Source: Syntrophomonas sp. UBA4922 (GTDB lineage: Bacteria; Bacillota; Syntrophomonadia; Syntrophomonadales; Syntrophomonadaceae). From it: a stretch of 15,298 nt of DNA. The stretch spans positions 25,925-41,222 of the forward strand of contig DHBS01000013.1 in the NCBI GenBank assembly GCA_002398825.1, written 5' to 3'. Position 1 is the first letter of the stretch. The number at the start of each line of letters is the position of its first letter. The notes below the pieces were generated by a model, which did not search any database, was not told the DNA's origin, and worked only from the letters and a program-made list of their open reading frames with translations. This document shows positions 7,109 to 13,505 of this stretch, piece by piece. Both the position numbers and the translations under genes were made by a program.

Positions 7109-8134
7109 GTGCGGCCGGGAAATGGCATATTGTTTAGCAGGTGGAACCCCTGCCTGGCAAACCCTGAGTCGGGGAGCCAGTAGCGAGTCTTGGAGCAGTA
7201 TGAGTAATCATACTGTTTAAGCGTAGACAGTCAGGTAATAGGCCCGAAGCCCTTAAAGGCGAGTGATTGAGCCTCGAAAAGTTTACAAACACGGGAAGGT
7301 CGACCGGGTCACAAACCGGGAAGACAGGATTGCTCCAGGCGCTAATGACGAGCATGGCGCAACTTCCCCGGGGTCGAAGAGCCGGGCATGTTACACAATG
7401 ACAATATGGCAACCCGGGAGACCCTGCTAGCCCTTGCCTAGGCAAGTATGGCGTACAACCGATAAAAAGGAAGGAACCCAAATGGCAAGCAGGGAGTCGG
7501 ATAGCTGAATAGTACTGATGAAAACGGGTAATTCCGGACGAGGGAAGGCAGCTACACACAGTCGACCTTGTTAGGGAAACATTTACTACACACAGGGGTA
7601 GATTATAAATGGAAACAAAACTAGCAAGGATAGCGGAAATAGCAAAGCAGAGGCCCAAAGAAGAGTTCACCTCACTGTACCACCTTATGAATCCCATGAT
7701 GCTCAAAGAATGCCACTGCCAACTGGCGGGTAACAAGTCAGCCGGAATTGACGGAGTGACTAAGAGAGAATACTCAGCCGATCTGGATAGCAACATCGAA
7801 GGGCTTGTTCAAAGGCTAAGGACACACAGCTATAAACCGAAGCCTGCGAAAAGGACATACATACCCAAAGCTGGAGGCAAAGAAATGCGTCCATTGGGTA
7901 TACCTGCGCATGAGGACAAGATCGTTCAGATGGGACTATCAAAGATATTAACGGCGATTTACGAGCAGGATTTTCTCCCTGTTTCCTACGGTTTTAGGCC
8001 GGGTAGAGGATGTCATGATGCTCTTAGAGAACTGAACAAGACCATTGTTGAAGGCAAGATTAATTATGTTGTCGATGCCGATATAAAGGGATTCTTCAAC
8101 AATATCAACCATGAATGGATGAACAAATTCGTTG
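7109..8134 (+). mobile_element. Group II intron, 3'-truncated
   Basis: The element begins with GTGCG, the classic 5' end of bacterial group II introns. About 500 nt of structured, non-coding RNA-like sequence follows, including blocks typical of domain I such as GAGCCAGTAGCGAGTC, GCGTAGACAGT and AAGGCGAGTG. Then comes the open frame for the intron-encoded reverse transcriptase. The sequence stops matching an intron at about 8134-8147, inside reverse-transcriptase domain 3, so the rest of the protein, ribozyme domains V and VI and the 3' splice site are absent. It cannot splice or move. The truncation joins it directly to a response-regulator gene on the opposite strand. Confidence 0.88.
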
Positions 8135-8187
8135 CCTTAAGGATAATTTCCGCCAGTTTGTCTTTATTTATTGGTTTTAATAAATAA
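7609..8187 (+). pseudogene. ltrA: Group II intron reverse transcriptase/maturase, truncated
   Basis: N-terminal fragment of an intron-encoded protein. Reverse-transcriptase blocks appear in order: NKSAGIDGV (42-50), the YIPKAGGKEMRPLGIP block (84-99), SYGFRPGRGCHDAL (126-139) and VVDADIKGFFNNINHEW (154-170) with the first catalytic Asp at 157. The YADD motif, thumb/maturase domain X and any endonuclease domain are missing. True reverse-transcriptase sequence ends at about residue 176-180; the last dozen residues (ISASLSLFIGFNK) are translated from the antisense of the neighbouring regulator gene. Full-length proteins have roughly 400-600 residues. ATG 7609 follows a CAGGGGTAG region. The product is non-functional. 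Confidence 0.9.
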
Positions 8188-8489
8188 TCATAAGGATGGA
8201 CCATAAATGAATCCAAGGCATATTTACTATAGCCGGTTATAAACACAAACACTGTATTAGGACTCACTGACGAAATCATTTCTGCGGTTTGGATTCCATC
8301 AAACCTATCTTCAGGTTTCAGTTCAATATCCAAAAGTGCAATGTCCGGCATGTGTTTTTTTGCAGCTTTGATTGCATCCTGTGAATTATTTACTGAAAAG
8401 ACTGCATCCACCATAAAGTGATTACCTACGAAAGCCTCTAAGAATTCTAAAGTGTATCTTTCATCTTCTAAAATAAGAACAGTACTCAT
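8133..8489 (-). pseudogene. Response regulator receiver domain, C-terminally truncated (LytTR/AgrA-like)
   Basis: The N terminus MSTVLILEDERYTLEFLEAF starts a complete receiver domain: acidic pocket Glu8/Asp9, phospho-acceptor Asp54 in IALLDIEL, Thr85 in FVFITGY and Lys105 in YDYLLKPIN. The FDGIQTAEMI and YALDSFMVHPYDYLLKP pattern is typical of LytTR-type regulators that normally carry a DNA-binding domain after the receiver. Here the receiver ends at codon 119, exactly where antisense intron sequence begins. The open frame then continues 22 meaningless codons to a stop at 8066-8064. GAGGGAAG precedes the ATG. It has no output domain, so it could at most titrate phosphate, and is most likely a rearrangement relic. 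No kinase gene survives beside it. Confidence 0.8.
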
Positions 8490-8670
8490 AAGCTGGCTTC
8501 CCTCTTACTTCAAGCATTTTGACAACTCTGTTCATAAAGAATGAATCATGTATTACAGTAAATGATATACTTGATTTTTAGGAAGAAACTGACACCAGCA
8601 ATAACTAGAGATCAACGAAGATTTTGAAATAGGCACTTTGAAATTAAATAAACCAAATCCCACCTCTTCA

Positions 8671-8727
8671 TTAAGCTTGTCTGAGGCACAAAAACCCTAC
8701 TGCAAGATACAGTGGTATTGCATCCAT
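8671..8727 (-). pseudogene. 18-codon ORF with strong RBS; possible start of a lost membrane gene
   Basis: GGAGGG (8739-8734) lies six bases before an ATG opening MDAIPLYLAVGFLCLRQA and a stop. The sequence is hydrophobic, like the first membrane helix of a sensor kinase, and it sits upstream of and in the same direction as the truncated response regulator. It may be the surviving 5' end of the kinase gene or a genuine tiny membrane peptide. The following 180 bases have stops in this frame. Confidence 0.3.
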
Positions 8728-8742
8728 CTTTTGCCCTCCGAA

Positions 8743-8871
8743 TTATCTTCTGCTTAATTGTACGGGCCAGTTACTAACAATATTTTCGTTAAGAACAGCA
8801 ATAATCCTGCATAATAATGACAAAATATCCAAATCCAGCATTAATTGTCCATTTATGTGTTTAATTTGCAT
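8743..8871 (-). CDS. Possible 42-residue peptide
   Basis: An open frame of 42 codons starting at ATG 8871 ends 15 bases before the next downstream ATG (8727). Its middle is hydrophobic (LDLDILSLLCRIIAVL) with one Cys and a basic C terminus. It lacks a clear ribosome binding site, and I recognise no family. Position ahead of a possible kinase/regulator pair would suit a signalling peptide, but the sequence does not show AgrD-type features. It may be chance. Confidence 0.15.
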   Translation of the reverse strand: MQIKHINGQLMLDLDILSLLCRIIAVLNENIVSNWPVQLSRR

Positions 8872-9054
8872 AACGCGCCGCAACTTTTTCTTTATTATAG
8901 TTTATGGCGGCTGGTACATTGTTAAAACTAAATGGCAAATTAATGCAACATATGGACTTTTTATATAATTTGCCTTGAAATGATAAAAATGGGTGTTAGG
9001 ATTGGAAAGTAGGAAGATAGATTAAATAATATTTTTGAAAGGGGGGTGATATAC

Positions 9055-9165
9055 ATGCTTTACTAAATTCCCGTAATTCCACTAGCCTATGAAGGATGGT
9101 ATCGCCAAGGAAACTCTCAGTCAGATATCCGGGGAATGAGAAGTAACTATTATTGTAATGTTTGA
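9055..9165 (+). pseudogene. Small ORF with near-ideal RBS, interrupted by a stop at codon 4
   Basis: AAAGGGGGGTGAT (9038-9050) is almost perfectly complementary to the 16S rRNA 3' end and lies four bases before ATG 9055. The frame reads MLY, then TAA (9064-9066), then a further 32 open codons (IPVIPLAYEGWYRQGNSQSD and more) to a TGA at 9163. Either it is a three-codon leader peptide upstream of the secreted-protein gene, or a small gene with a single nonsense change such as CAA to TAA. I do not recognise the peptide. Confidence 0.3.
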
Positions 9166-9192
9166 AACAAATAATGAAATGGAGGGATAATT

Positions 9193-10044
9193 TTGAAAAA
9201 ACGAATGATTTGTATGATTATTGTATTTTTATTCATTATGAGTTGCCCTAATCAAAGCTTTGCATTAAATGAAAGACCTGTAAATGTTGATTCAAAGGTT
9301 TTTCGGGAAATGTATAGTGATCAATTTGATCTCAATAATGAGATAGACATTAATAATTGTGAAAAGGTGCCTGATTATATTGAAAAAGTAATTGATGCAC
9401 GATTAGATGTCGGTAAATCCCAATCTATTAAATCAACGTGGAATTTAAATATGGGGTTAGATACAACATATCTTTCAGCTAATGATGGTGATGCCTATTG
9501 CGATGTATGGGCCGGAAGTGAATCAGATGGGGATTATTTATATAATTGGGATACAGACCAGAATGTTAATTACGGGGGTTGGGCTGACGCTAAAACTTAT
9601 CTGATTTCCACTTTTGGCAGCGGTGACCAATTTGAAGGTGCGGCTATCGCATGGGTAGGAAATGAATTCAAAGTTCTTGGTACACAAGCTGAAAGAACTT
9701 GCAGAGTCACTTTTTATGGAGATTATTCTGGACAAGTAAGCCACATGTCAGATGCTTTAGCAAGAAGTAAGATTATACTTAGAATTATTGATCGAAGTGA
9801 CAGCAATAAAAAAATTATGGATGGGGTAATAAATACTAGTCCTTCCGGTACAATTAATCATTATGGTACTGTTACCTTAAAAAAAGATCATATTTATGAA
9901 TTTCAAATGATGATCTGGACAGAAGGACATGTTGATGATCCATTGCCAAGTATTTATGCTAGTACTGCTCTTTCAAATTACTGGAGTGATGGACTGGAAG
10001 GATATGGATTAGATTATTCTGGTATAGAATTTGACTGGCAATAA
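9193..10044 (+). CDS. Secreted protein of unknown function
   Basis: I do not recognise a family. The 283-residue product begins with a signal peptide: MKKR, a hydrophobic core MICMIIVFLFIM (5-16), and a probable signal-peptidase I site after SFA (residues 23-25). Cys18 precedes this but its context (IMSC) is a poor lipobox. The mature part is acidic, rich in Gly, Ser, Tyr, Trp and Asp, with alternating polar/hydrophobic segments suggesting a beta-rich extracellular domain, for example RTCRVTFYGDYSG and HYGTVTLKKDHIYEFQMMIW. The start is TTG, six bases after GGAGGG (9181-9186). It ends in a terminator and stands alone. Codon use is clearly AT-rich compared with the flanking housekeeping genes, consistent with transfer. 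No catalytic motif is evident. Confidence 0.8.
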   Translation: MKKRMICMIIVFLFIMSCPNQSFALNERPVNVDSKVFREMYSDQFDLNNEIDINNCEKVPDYIEKVIDARLDVGKSQSIKSTWNLNMGLDTTYLSANDGDAYCDVWAGSESDGDYLYNWDTDQNVNYGGWADAKTYLISTFGSGDQFEGAAIAWVGNEFKVLGTQAERTCRVTFYGDYSGQVSHMSDALARSKIILRIIDRSDSNKKIMDGVINTSPSGTINHYGTVTLKKDHIYEFQMMIWTEGHVDDPLPSIYASTALSNYWSDGLEGYGLDYSGIEFDWQ

Positions 10045-10055
10045 TATTTCAAAAT

Positions 10056-10087
10056 GGCTATCTTATTTAGGGATAGCCTTCTTTTCT
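10056..10087 (+). terminator. Rho-independent terminator of the secreted-protein gene
   Basis: GGCTATC (10056-10062) pairs perfectly with GATAGCC (10072-10078) across a 9-nt loop, followed by TTCTTTTCT. It starts 11 bases after the stop codon. Confidence 0.88.
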
Positions 10088-10150
10088 GGAAAATATTATA
10101 ATAGTAATCTAATCTGATCAGCAAGATAGGTTGAAAGGGTGGCTATTGGT

Positions 10151-10615
10151 ATGATAATGGGACCAAAAGCTCTTTTTAATGTATTAATTAAATTAATAGG
10201 CGTAATTACTATAGCTTATATTCTAATGGATCTAATGAATATATTAAGTGGTTTGGGTTATTCCGGATTATATTCCGCAAAGTCATTATATTTAATAATC
10301 ATGTTTGTATTCGGCCTATATTTGCTTCAAAATGATAACTGGTTTTTTGTTATTGGAACTAAAACCACTAATTTATCATTTGCAACCGAATATACCATAC
10401 AAAACATAGTGCTTCTTTGCCTAAAACTAATTGGTATAGTCTTAATGACGATACAATTTAGCTCCTTGTTGGACTTTATACAGTTTTATATTAGTACAGA
10501 TTCTGTGGAACTAAGCTCGTCAATCTGGTTGATGACTATCAATATAGTATTACTATTATTGGGGTGTGCTTTATTAATATTGAATCCAATTAAAATTGAT
10601 AATGAAGATAAGTAG
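10151..10615 (+). CDS. Four-helix membrane protein of unknown function
   Basis: A 154-residue, strongly hydrophobic protein with four predicted transmembrane segments: ALFNVLIKLIGVITIAYIL near the N terminus, SLYLIIMFVFGLYLL, IVLLCLKLIGIVLMTIQF, and SIWLMTINIVLLLLGCALLIL near the C terminus, ending in a short charged tail (DNEDK). No family motif is recognised. I chose ATG 10151 because AAAGGGTGG lies eight bases upstream; an in-frame GTG at 10139 would overlap that ribosome binding site. A TATAAT at 10097-10102 lacks a good -35. The gene is AT-rich, like the secreted protein upstream, from which it is separated by a terminator. Confidence 0.7.
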   Translation: MIMGPKALFNVLIKLIGVITIAYILMDLMNILSGLGYSGLYSAKSLYLIIMFVFGLYLLQNDNWFFVIGTKTTNLSFATEYTIQNIVLLCLKLIGIVLMTIQFSSLLDFIQFYISTDSVELSSSIWLMTINIVLLLLGCALLILNPIKIDNEDK

Positions 10616-10767
10616 TATTTTGCATTTCAAGATTTACCATGGGGCTTCCATCAGTCTCGTTTATGGTTGCCGGAAAGGTCTTCAGCATTTCATTGAAGAT
10701 GCTGTCCGCGTGGCTGTTTCGGAGGTTGTGTGTTCCTGAAGTGTTATATTGCCAGTGGGAGAATCAT

Positions 10768-11332
10768 ATGAATGGAATTAAAAGAAACATCATTGGAGTA
10801 TTCATATGTGCATTAATGTTGTTTGTGATAGGCTGTATTAATCAAATACCTGACGGAAAGACAGATGCTCAGCCTGATTTAACGAATGTATTAACCCGTG
10901 TTGAAATTGAAAGAGCACTAGGCGAAAGAGGATTTCACCCTGCAAAGACTATGGAAGATGATGGACGGAAAAGAAGCTTTGCTTTATGGTAAGGGCAAAA
11001 ACTGGGAGGCGCAGGCATTTGTTGAATACTACCAGAATTGGTACGAAGATAAAGACGGTGGAATTCGCGCTGACCAATTATCCGAACAAAACCTAAAAGT
11101 CAGATATTGCGGGCCTCAAAAATGAAAAGCCCCAGTTAATACAGTATGAATATAAAAGCCCCGCTGGTACTGGAAGGGGATCTTTTCGGACTATATCCGC
11201 AGATAAAGATGGGTAAAGGTTAGGAGCATCGCAAGTGGTGGTTTTATACCGGATTCCAAGACTGTTTGTGCTCTAAATCTGGTATGGGGCAACAATAATG
11301 AAACGATTCATATGACACCCAAAACTAATTAA
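10768..11332 (+). pseudogene. Lipoprotein gene broken by frameshifts
   Basis: ATG 10768, preceded by GGGAG, opens a lipoprotein signal peptide MNGIKRNIIGVFICALMLFVIGC with a good lipobox (VIGC), then about 50 residues including VEIERALGERGFHPAKT. That frame stops at 10992. Coding-like sequence continues in frame +2 (from about 10961 to 11125: EALLYGKGKNWEAQAFVEYY and GGIRADQLSEQNLKV), then in frame 0 (11112-11216: NEKPQLIQYEYKSPAGTG), then in frame +2 again (11222-11332: ASGGFIPDSKTV and ALNLVWGNNNETIHM). The ending recalls the 'P....i.v.i.W.g..E.i.l' close of a common Firmicute lipoprotein/secreted-domain pattern. At least three frameshifts make this a pseudogene, unless the sequence has errors. 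Confidence 0.6.
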
Positions 11333-11529
11333 ACAAGATGTGTAGGAAGACCGCACCTTCATTTTGAGCTTCCCGCCAGCTCATGATTTATATTTCCCAA
11401 GGTAATCTGGCATGTGAGATCAATAACAGAATTTGTCTATACAATGCTGCATAGGCAGGATTTTGCATATCAATGTCAAATATTCTTTGAAAAAGTACTC
11501 TTCGCAGGATCAAGATGAGGTGATACTAT
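11333..11529 (+). other. Spacer at the island's right edge
   Basis: No gene, repeat or convincing promoter was found here. Composition returns to that of the housekeeping genes at the PRC-barrel start, so this marks the right limit of the AT-rich accessory region. Confidence 0.4.
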
Positions 11530-12249
11530 TTGAAAAAGGGTTTTTCACTGCTGGGACTACCGGTTATTGCCATTAAAGAGGGCAAAGAAGTGGGGCGGGT
11601 TATGGATCTTCTGGTGAACCCGCGCAGTCTCAAGCTGGAATTCTTTTTGGTGGGCCGACAAAGCAAATATATTGATCTGCGTTTACTGGATTTTCTGAAG
11701 GTGGTAGGGCTGGGCGAATATGCAGTCACTACCGAAAATGAACAGGAACTGCATCAGATAGATGAAGTTCCGGCCGTCAGAAGCTGCCTGGAGGCCAGTA
11801 TCGACATTATGGATAAAATGGTCCTGACCCGCAGCGGCAACCTGGAAGGCGTGATTGAGGACATATTTATTGACGAGCCCAGCGGTGCCATTGTGCAACT
11901 GGATTATAAGAACCTGCGCAACAATATGCAATTACAGAGCATCGCCAGCCAGGATATCATCAGTTTGGGCCAGGATGTGCTGATTATCAAAGAACGCCAG
12001 CAGGTACAGGGCAAAGGCCGCTCCTCTGTGACCGCTTTAACCACCCCTTCGTCATCTCATAAAAAACAAGGAGCGGTGCTTTTTAAACAAAAACAACGTC
12101 AATTTTTGATGGGCAAAGAAGTACAAAAGGATATTAAAGACCATAAAAACCAGGTGATTATTCCCAAGGGTACGGTGGTTACGGGAGAGGTTTTGGATGT
12201 GGCCGAAGGCCACGACCGCTTCGTGGAACTGACCCAGTGGGCCCGCTGA
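11530..12249 (+). CDS. PRC-barrel domain protein
   Basis: A 239-residue cytoplasmic protein built from two PRC-barrel-like modules. The first, about residues 1-80, has the pattern LLGLPVIAIKEGKEVGRVMDLLVNPRSLKLEFFLV; the second, about 90-165, has SIDIMDKMVLTRSGNLEGVIEDIFIDEPSG and a closing DVLIIKER. A polar linker follows, and a C-terminal segment with VIIPKGTVVTGEVLDVAEGH. PRC barrels occur in the ribosome maturation factor RimM, photosynthetic reaction-centre H subunits and YlmC/YmxH-type proteins; the role of two-barrel Firmicute members is not established. Start TTG 11530 follows GAGGTGAT by six bases. It stands alone, directly downstream of the accessory island. Confidence 0.82.
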   Translation: MKKGFSLLGLPVIAIKEGKEVGRVMDLLVNPRSLKLEFFLVGRQSKYIDLRLLDFLKVVGLGEYAVTTENEQELHQIDEVPAVRSCLEASIDIMDKMVLTRSGNLEGVIEDIFIDEPSGAIVQLDYKNLRNNMQLQSIASQDIISLGQDVLIIKERQQVQGKGRSSVTALTTPSSSHKKQGAVLFKQKQRQFLMGKEVQKDIKDHKNQVIIPKGTVVTGEVLDVAEGHDRFVELTQWAR

Positions 12250-12282
12250 TCCAGTATGTTATGAGCCTTAAAGCTTTTGATA

Positions 12283-12291
12283 TGTTATAAT
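12283..12291 (+). promoter_or_regulatory. Extended -10 promoter for the 34-residue ORF
   Basis: TG, one base, then TATAAT (12286-12291) forms a consensus extended -10 element, 33 bases before the small ORF start. No good -35 is visible, which extended -10 promoters tolerate. Confidence 0.55.
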
Positions 12292-12324
12292 TAGGTTCAG
12301 TTCCGATGACGGGAGGATAGTGTT

Positions 12325-12429
12325 ATGGATGAATTGATCAAAATCGTTAAAATGGAAACGATGAGGACCTTTTTATGGGTATTTATTTCATCCGCGGTGG
12401 CCATGGCGGTATACTATTTAGTATGGTAA
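12325..12429 (+). CDS. 34-residue single-helix membrane peptide
   Basis: ATG 12325 follows GGGAGGAT (12311-12318) by six bases and opens a 34-codon frame ending in TAA. The first 14 residues are polar and charged (MDELIKIVKMETMR); the rest (TFLWVFISSAVAMAVYYLVW) is one membrane helix. It has its own extended -10 promoter and is followed 14 bases later by a strong terminator, so the whole unit (promoter, ribosome binding site, ORF, terminator) is complete and about 200 bases long. I recognise no family. Such peptides often modulate membrane proteins, but nothing here names a partner. It could also be the coding part of a small RNA. Confidence 0.6.
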   Translation: MDELIKIVKMETMRTFLWVFISSAVAMAVYYLVW

Positions 12430-12443
12430 ATGATACGATAACG

Positions 12444-12480
12444 AAAACGGGAGGATAGCAGAGTATGCTCCCGTTTTTTT
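12444..12480 (+). terminator. Strong rho-independent terminator
   Basis: AAAACGGGAG (12444-12453) pairs with CTCCCGTTTT (12468-12477), ending in a run of seven T. It closes the 34-residue ORF unit just before the csoR promoter. Confidence 0.93.
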
Positions 12481-12504
12481 GATGTGTTTTTTACCGGAAA
12501 ACAT

Positions 12505-12533
12505 TTGACATGGCCCAATATTTAACATATACT
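12505..12533 (+). promoter_or_regulatory. Sigma-A promoter of csoR-trx
   Basis: A consensus TTGACA (12505-12510) and TATACT (12528-12533) are spaced exactly 17 bases apart. Transcription would start near 12540, just before the operator. Confidence 0.85.
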
Positions 12534-12547
12534 AATTTAAAGCAAAC

Positions 12548-12564
12548 ATACCCAAGGGGGGTAT
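12548..12564 (+). promoter_or_regulatory. CsoR-type palindromic operator overlapping the csoR ribosome binding site
   Basis: ATACCC (12548-12553) and GGGTAT (12559-12564) form a palindrome around a short G-rich spacer, matching the TACCC-GGGTA pattern of CsoR operators. It lies just downstream of the predicted start site and overlaps the csoR Shine-Dalgarno, so bound repressor should block transcription: autoregulation. Confidence 0.7.
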
Positions 12565-12568
12565 AGAA

Positions 12569-12844
12569 ATGTCTGAAGATAAAGAAAGGGTCAGCCAGGA
12601 TCTATTAACGAGACTGCGACGGATTGAGGGACAAGTAAGAGGTTTGCAGAGGATGATCGAAGAAGAGACTGAATGTGGCCAGATTCTTAACCAGGTGGCA
12701 GCAGTGCGATCAGCTCTGAACAAAGTAGGGATGATTATGTTTCAGCATCACTCCCGGGAGTGTATTGCCAAAGCCGTCGGCCAGGAAGGGCAACAGGAAA
12801 GAATTGATGAGATAGTTACCCTGATGGGCAGACTAATTAAATAA
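12569..12844 (+). CDS. csoR: CsoR-family metal-sensing repressor
   Basis: All-helical DUF156 repressor of 91 residues (the family norm is about 90-120). The copper-binding triad has the same numbering as Mycobacterium tuberculosis CsoR: Cys36 (TECGQIL), His61 (FQHHS) and Cys65 (RECI). The N-terminal RLRRIEGQVRGLQRMIEE helix is diagnostic. Cys-His-Cys favours Cu(I) over the persulfide sensor CstR, which lacks the His, and over RcnR/FrmR. The usual second-shell Tyr is Glu35 here, so ligand and allostery could differ. It is read from its own TTGACA/TATACT promoter through an operator. Thioredoxin follows 19 bases later in the same operon; no copper ATPase or CopZ gene is in the window. Confidence 0.9.
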   Translation: MSEDKERVSQDLLTRLRRIEGQVRGLQRMIEEETECGQILNQVAAVRSALNKVGMIMFQHHSRECIAKAVGQEGQQERIDEIVTLMGRLIK

Positions 12845-12863
12845 GGCATAAGGAGGATATGCA

Positions 12864-13190
12864 ATGGCTAATGTGATCAATTTAGATGACAACAATTTTG
12901 AAAAGGAAGTTGTTCAATCCGGGCTTCCGGTTCTGGTGGATTTTTGGGCGCCATGGTGCGGCCCCTGCCGTATGGTGGGACCTATTGTCGAAGAATTGGC
13001 CCTGGATAATCAAGGCCGCATACAGGTGGCTAAACTGAATGTGGATGAGAACCAGGTTTTGTCCAGCCGCTTCAACGTCCGTAGTATCCCCACTCTGTTG
13101 TTTTTCAAGAACGGCCAGGAGATAAAAAGGATTGTGGGCGCGCAAGGTAAAGCACAACTGCAGAAGATCGTTGATGAAGTCCTGGGCTAA
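12864..13190 (+). CDS. trxA: Thioredoxin
   Basis: Cytoplasmic dithiol-disulfide reductant, reduced by thioredoxin reductase. The 108-residue product is full length, with the active site WAPWCGPCRM (WCGPC at 31-35), the buried Asp in VLVDFWAP (Asp26), and the conserved cis-Pro76 in SIPT followed by LLFFKNGQ. AAGGAGGAT sits seven bases before ATG 12864. Only 19 bases separate it from csoR, so both should share one promoter and be controlled by CsoR. This links thiol reduction to copper or a related stress. A weak hairpin follows. Confidence 0.95.
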   Translation: MANVINLDDNNFEKEVVQSGLPVLVDFWAPWCGPCRMVGPIVEELALDNQGRIQVAKLNVDENQVLSSRFNVRSIPTLLFFKNGQEIKRIVGAQGKAQLQKIVDEVLG

Positions 13191-13220
13191 ATAAAAATGG
13201 CAAGATATAGATTTCACTCG

Positions 13221-13255
13221 GGGTGTCAGCAAATCAGGCCTGACACCCATTTTGG
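13221..13255 (+). terminator. Hairpin terminator after trx
   Basis: GGGTGTCAG (13221-13229) pairs perfectly with CTGACACCC (13240-13248), followed by a short ATTTTGG tail. The stem is strong, but the U-tract is short. It overlaps the 3' end of the convergent small Cys-rich gene. Confidence 0.7.
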
Positions 13256-13491
13256 TCTTCTAAAAGGGATAGTATATCCGCTTTGCTGAGGCTTTTCTGG
13301 CCCGCCTCCAGGCAGTCCAAGAGACGACTGATGATATCTTTAATCAGATATCCCTCGGTTTCAGGCTGTTCTTCATAAGTGCAGCGGCAGTCATCTTCAG
13401 TTCCCTCCAGATACTGGCAGCCGCGGCATATCATGCCTAAAACCGGGTGCTGCTGCATGGGACAATAATTAAAATAACTCAAATCAAGCAT
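13234..13491 (-). CDS. Small Cys-rich protein of unknown function
   Basis: An 85-residue protein downstream of rarA. Its N-terminal third is Cys-rich (YCPMQQHPVLGMICRGCQYL, then DDCRCTYEE): five cysteines, including CRGC and CRC, that could bind zinc or an iron-sulfur cluster. The remainder is predicted helical (IKDIISRLLDCLEAGQKSLS, then ADILSLLED) with a Cys near the C terminus. I recognise no family. ATG 13491 is preferred over TTG 13497 because GGGAGG is seven bases before the ATG but only one before the TTG. It starts 14 bases after the rarA stop, so it is probably co-transcribed and may be used with rarA. Confidence 0.65.
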   Translation of the reverse strand: MLDLSYFNYCPMQQHPVLGMICRGCQYLEGTEDDCRCTYEEQPETEGYLIKDIISRLLDCLEAGQKSLSKADILSLLEDQNGCQA

Positions 13492-13505
13492 ATCCAAACC
13501 TCCCT

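Larger units (their letters stand above)
8490..9192. other. AT-rich intergenic stretch with small or broken ORFs
   Basis: This stretch of about 700 bases holds no normal gene on either strand. Three things stand out: a minus-strand 18-codon frame with a perfect ribosome binding site (8671-8727), a minus-strand 42-codon frame just upstream of it (8743-8871), and a plus-strand 36-codon small frame interrupted at codon 4 (9055-9165). I found no sensor-kinase catalytic motifs and no convincing promoter. The base composition is much more AT-rich than the flanking housekeeping genes. Confidence 0.6.

Noticed and set aside
7060..7115. Group II intron inserted behind a terminator hairpin (class C style)
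   Set aside because: The strong terminator ends at 6889, about 220 bases before the intron start, so the site does not fit the class C target rule.
7134..7796. Long minus-strand open frame (220 codons) across the intron
   Set aside because: It is the antisense of the intron's structured RNA and of the reverse transcriptase; no ribosome binding site or family pattern.
9095..9150. Fragment resembling a glycine riboswitch (AAACTCTCAG and CGCCAAGG)
   Set aside because: Only two short blocks match; the paired stems and the typical duplicated aptamer are missing, and the downstream gene is not a glycine-related gene.
10630..10767. Minus-strand open frame with a transposase-like look in a more GC-rich patch
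   Set aside because: It is short, has no start codon, and I could match it to no known transposase motif.
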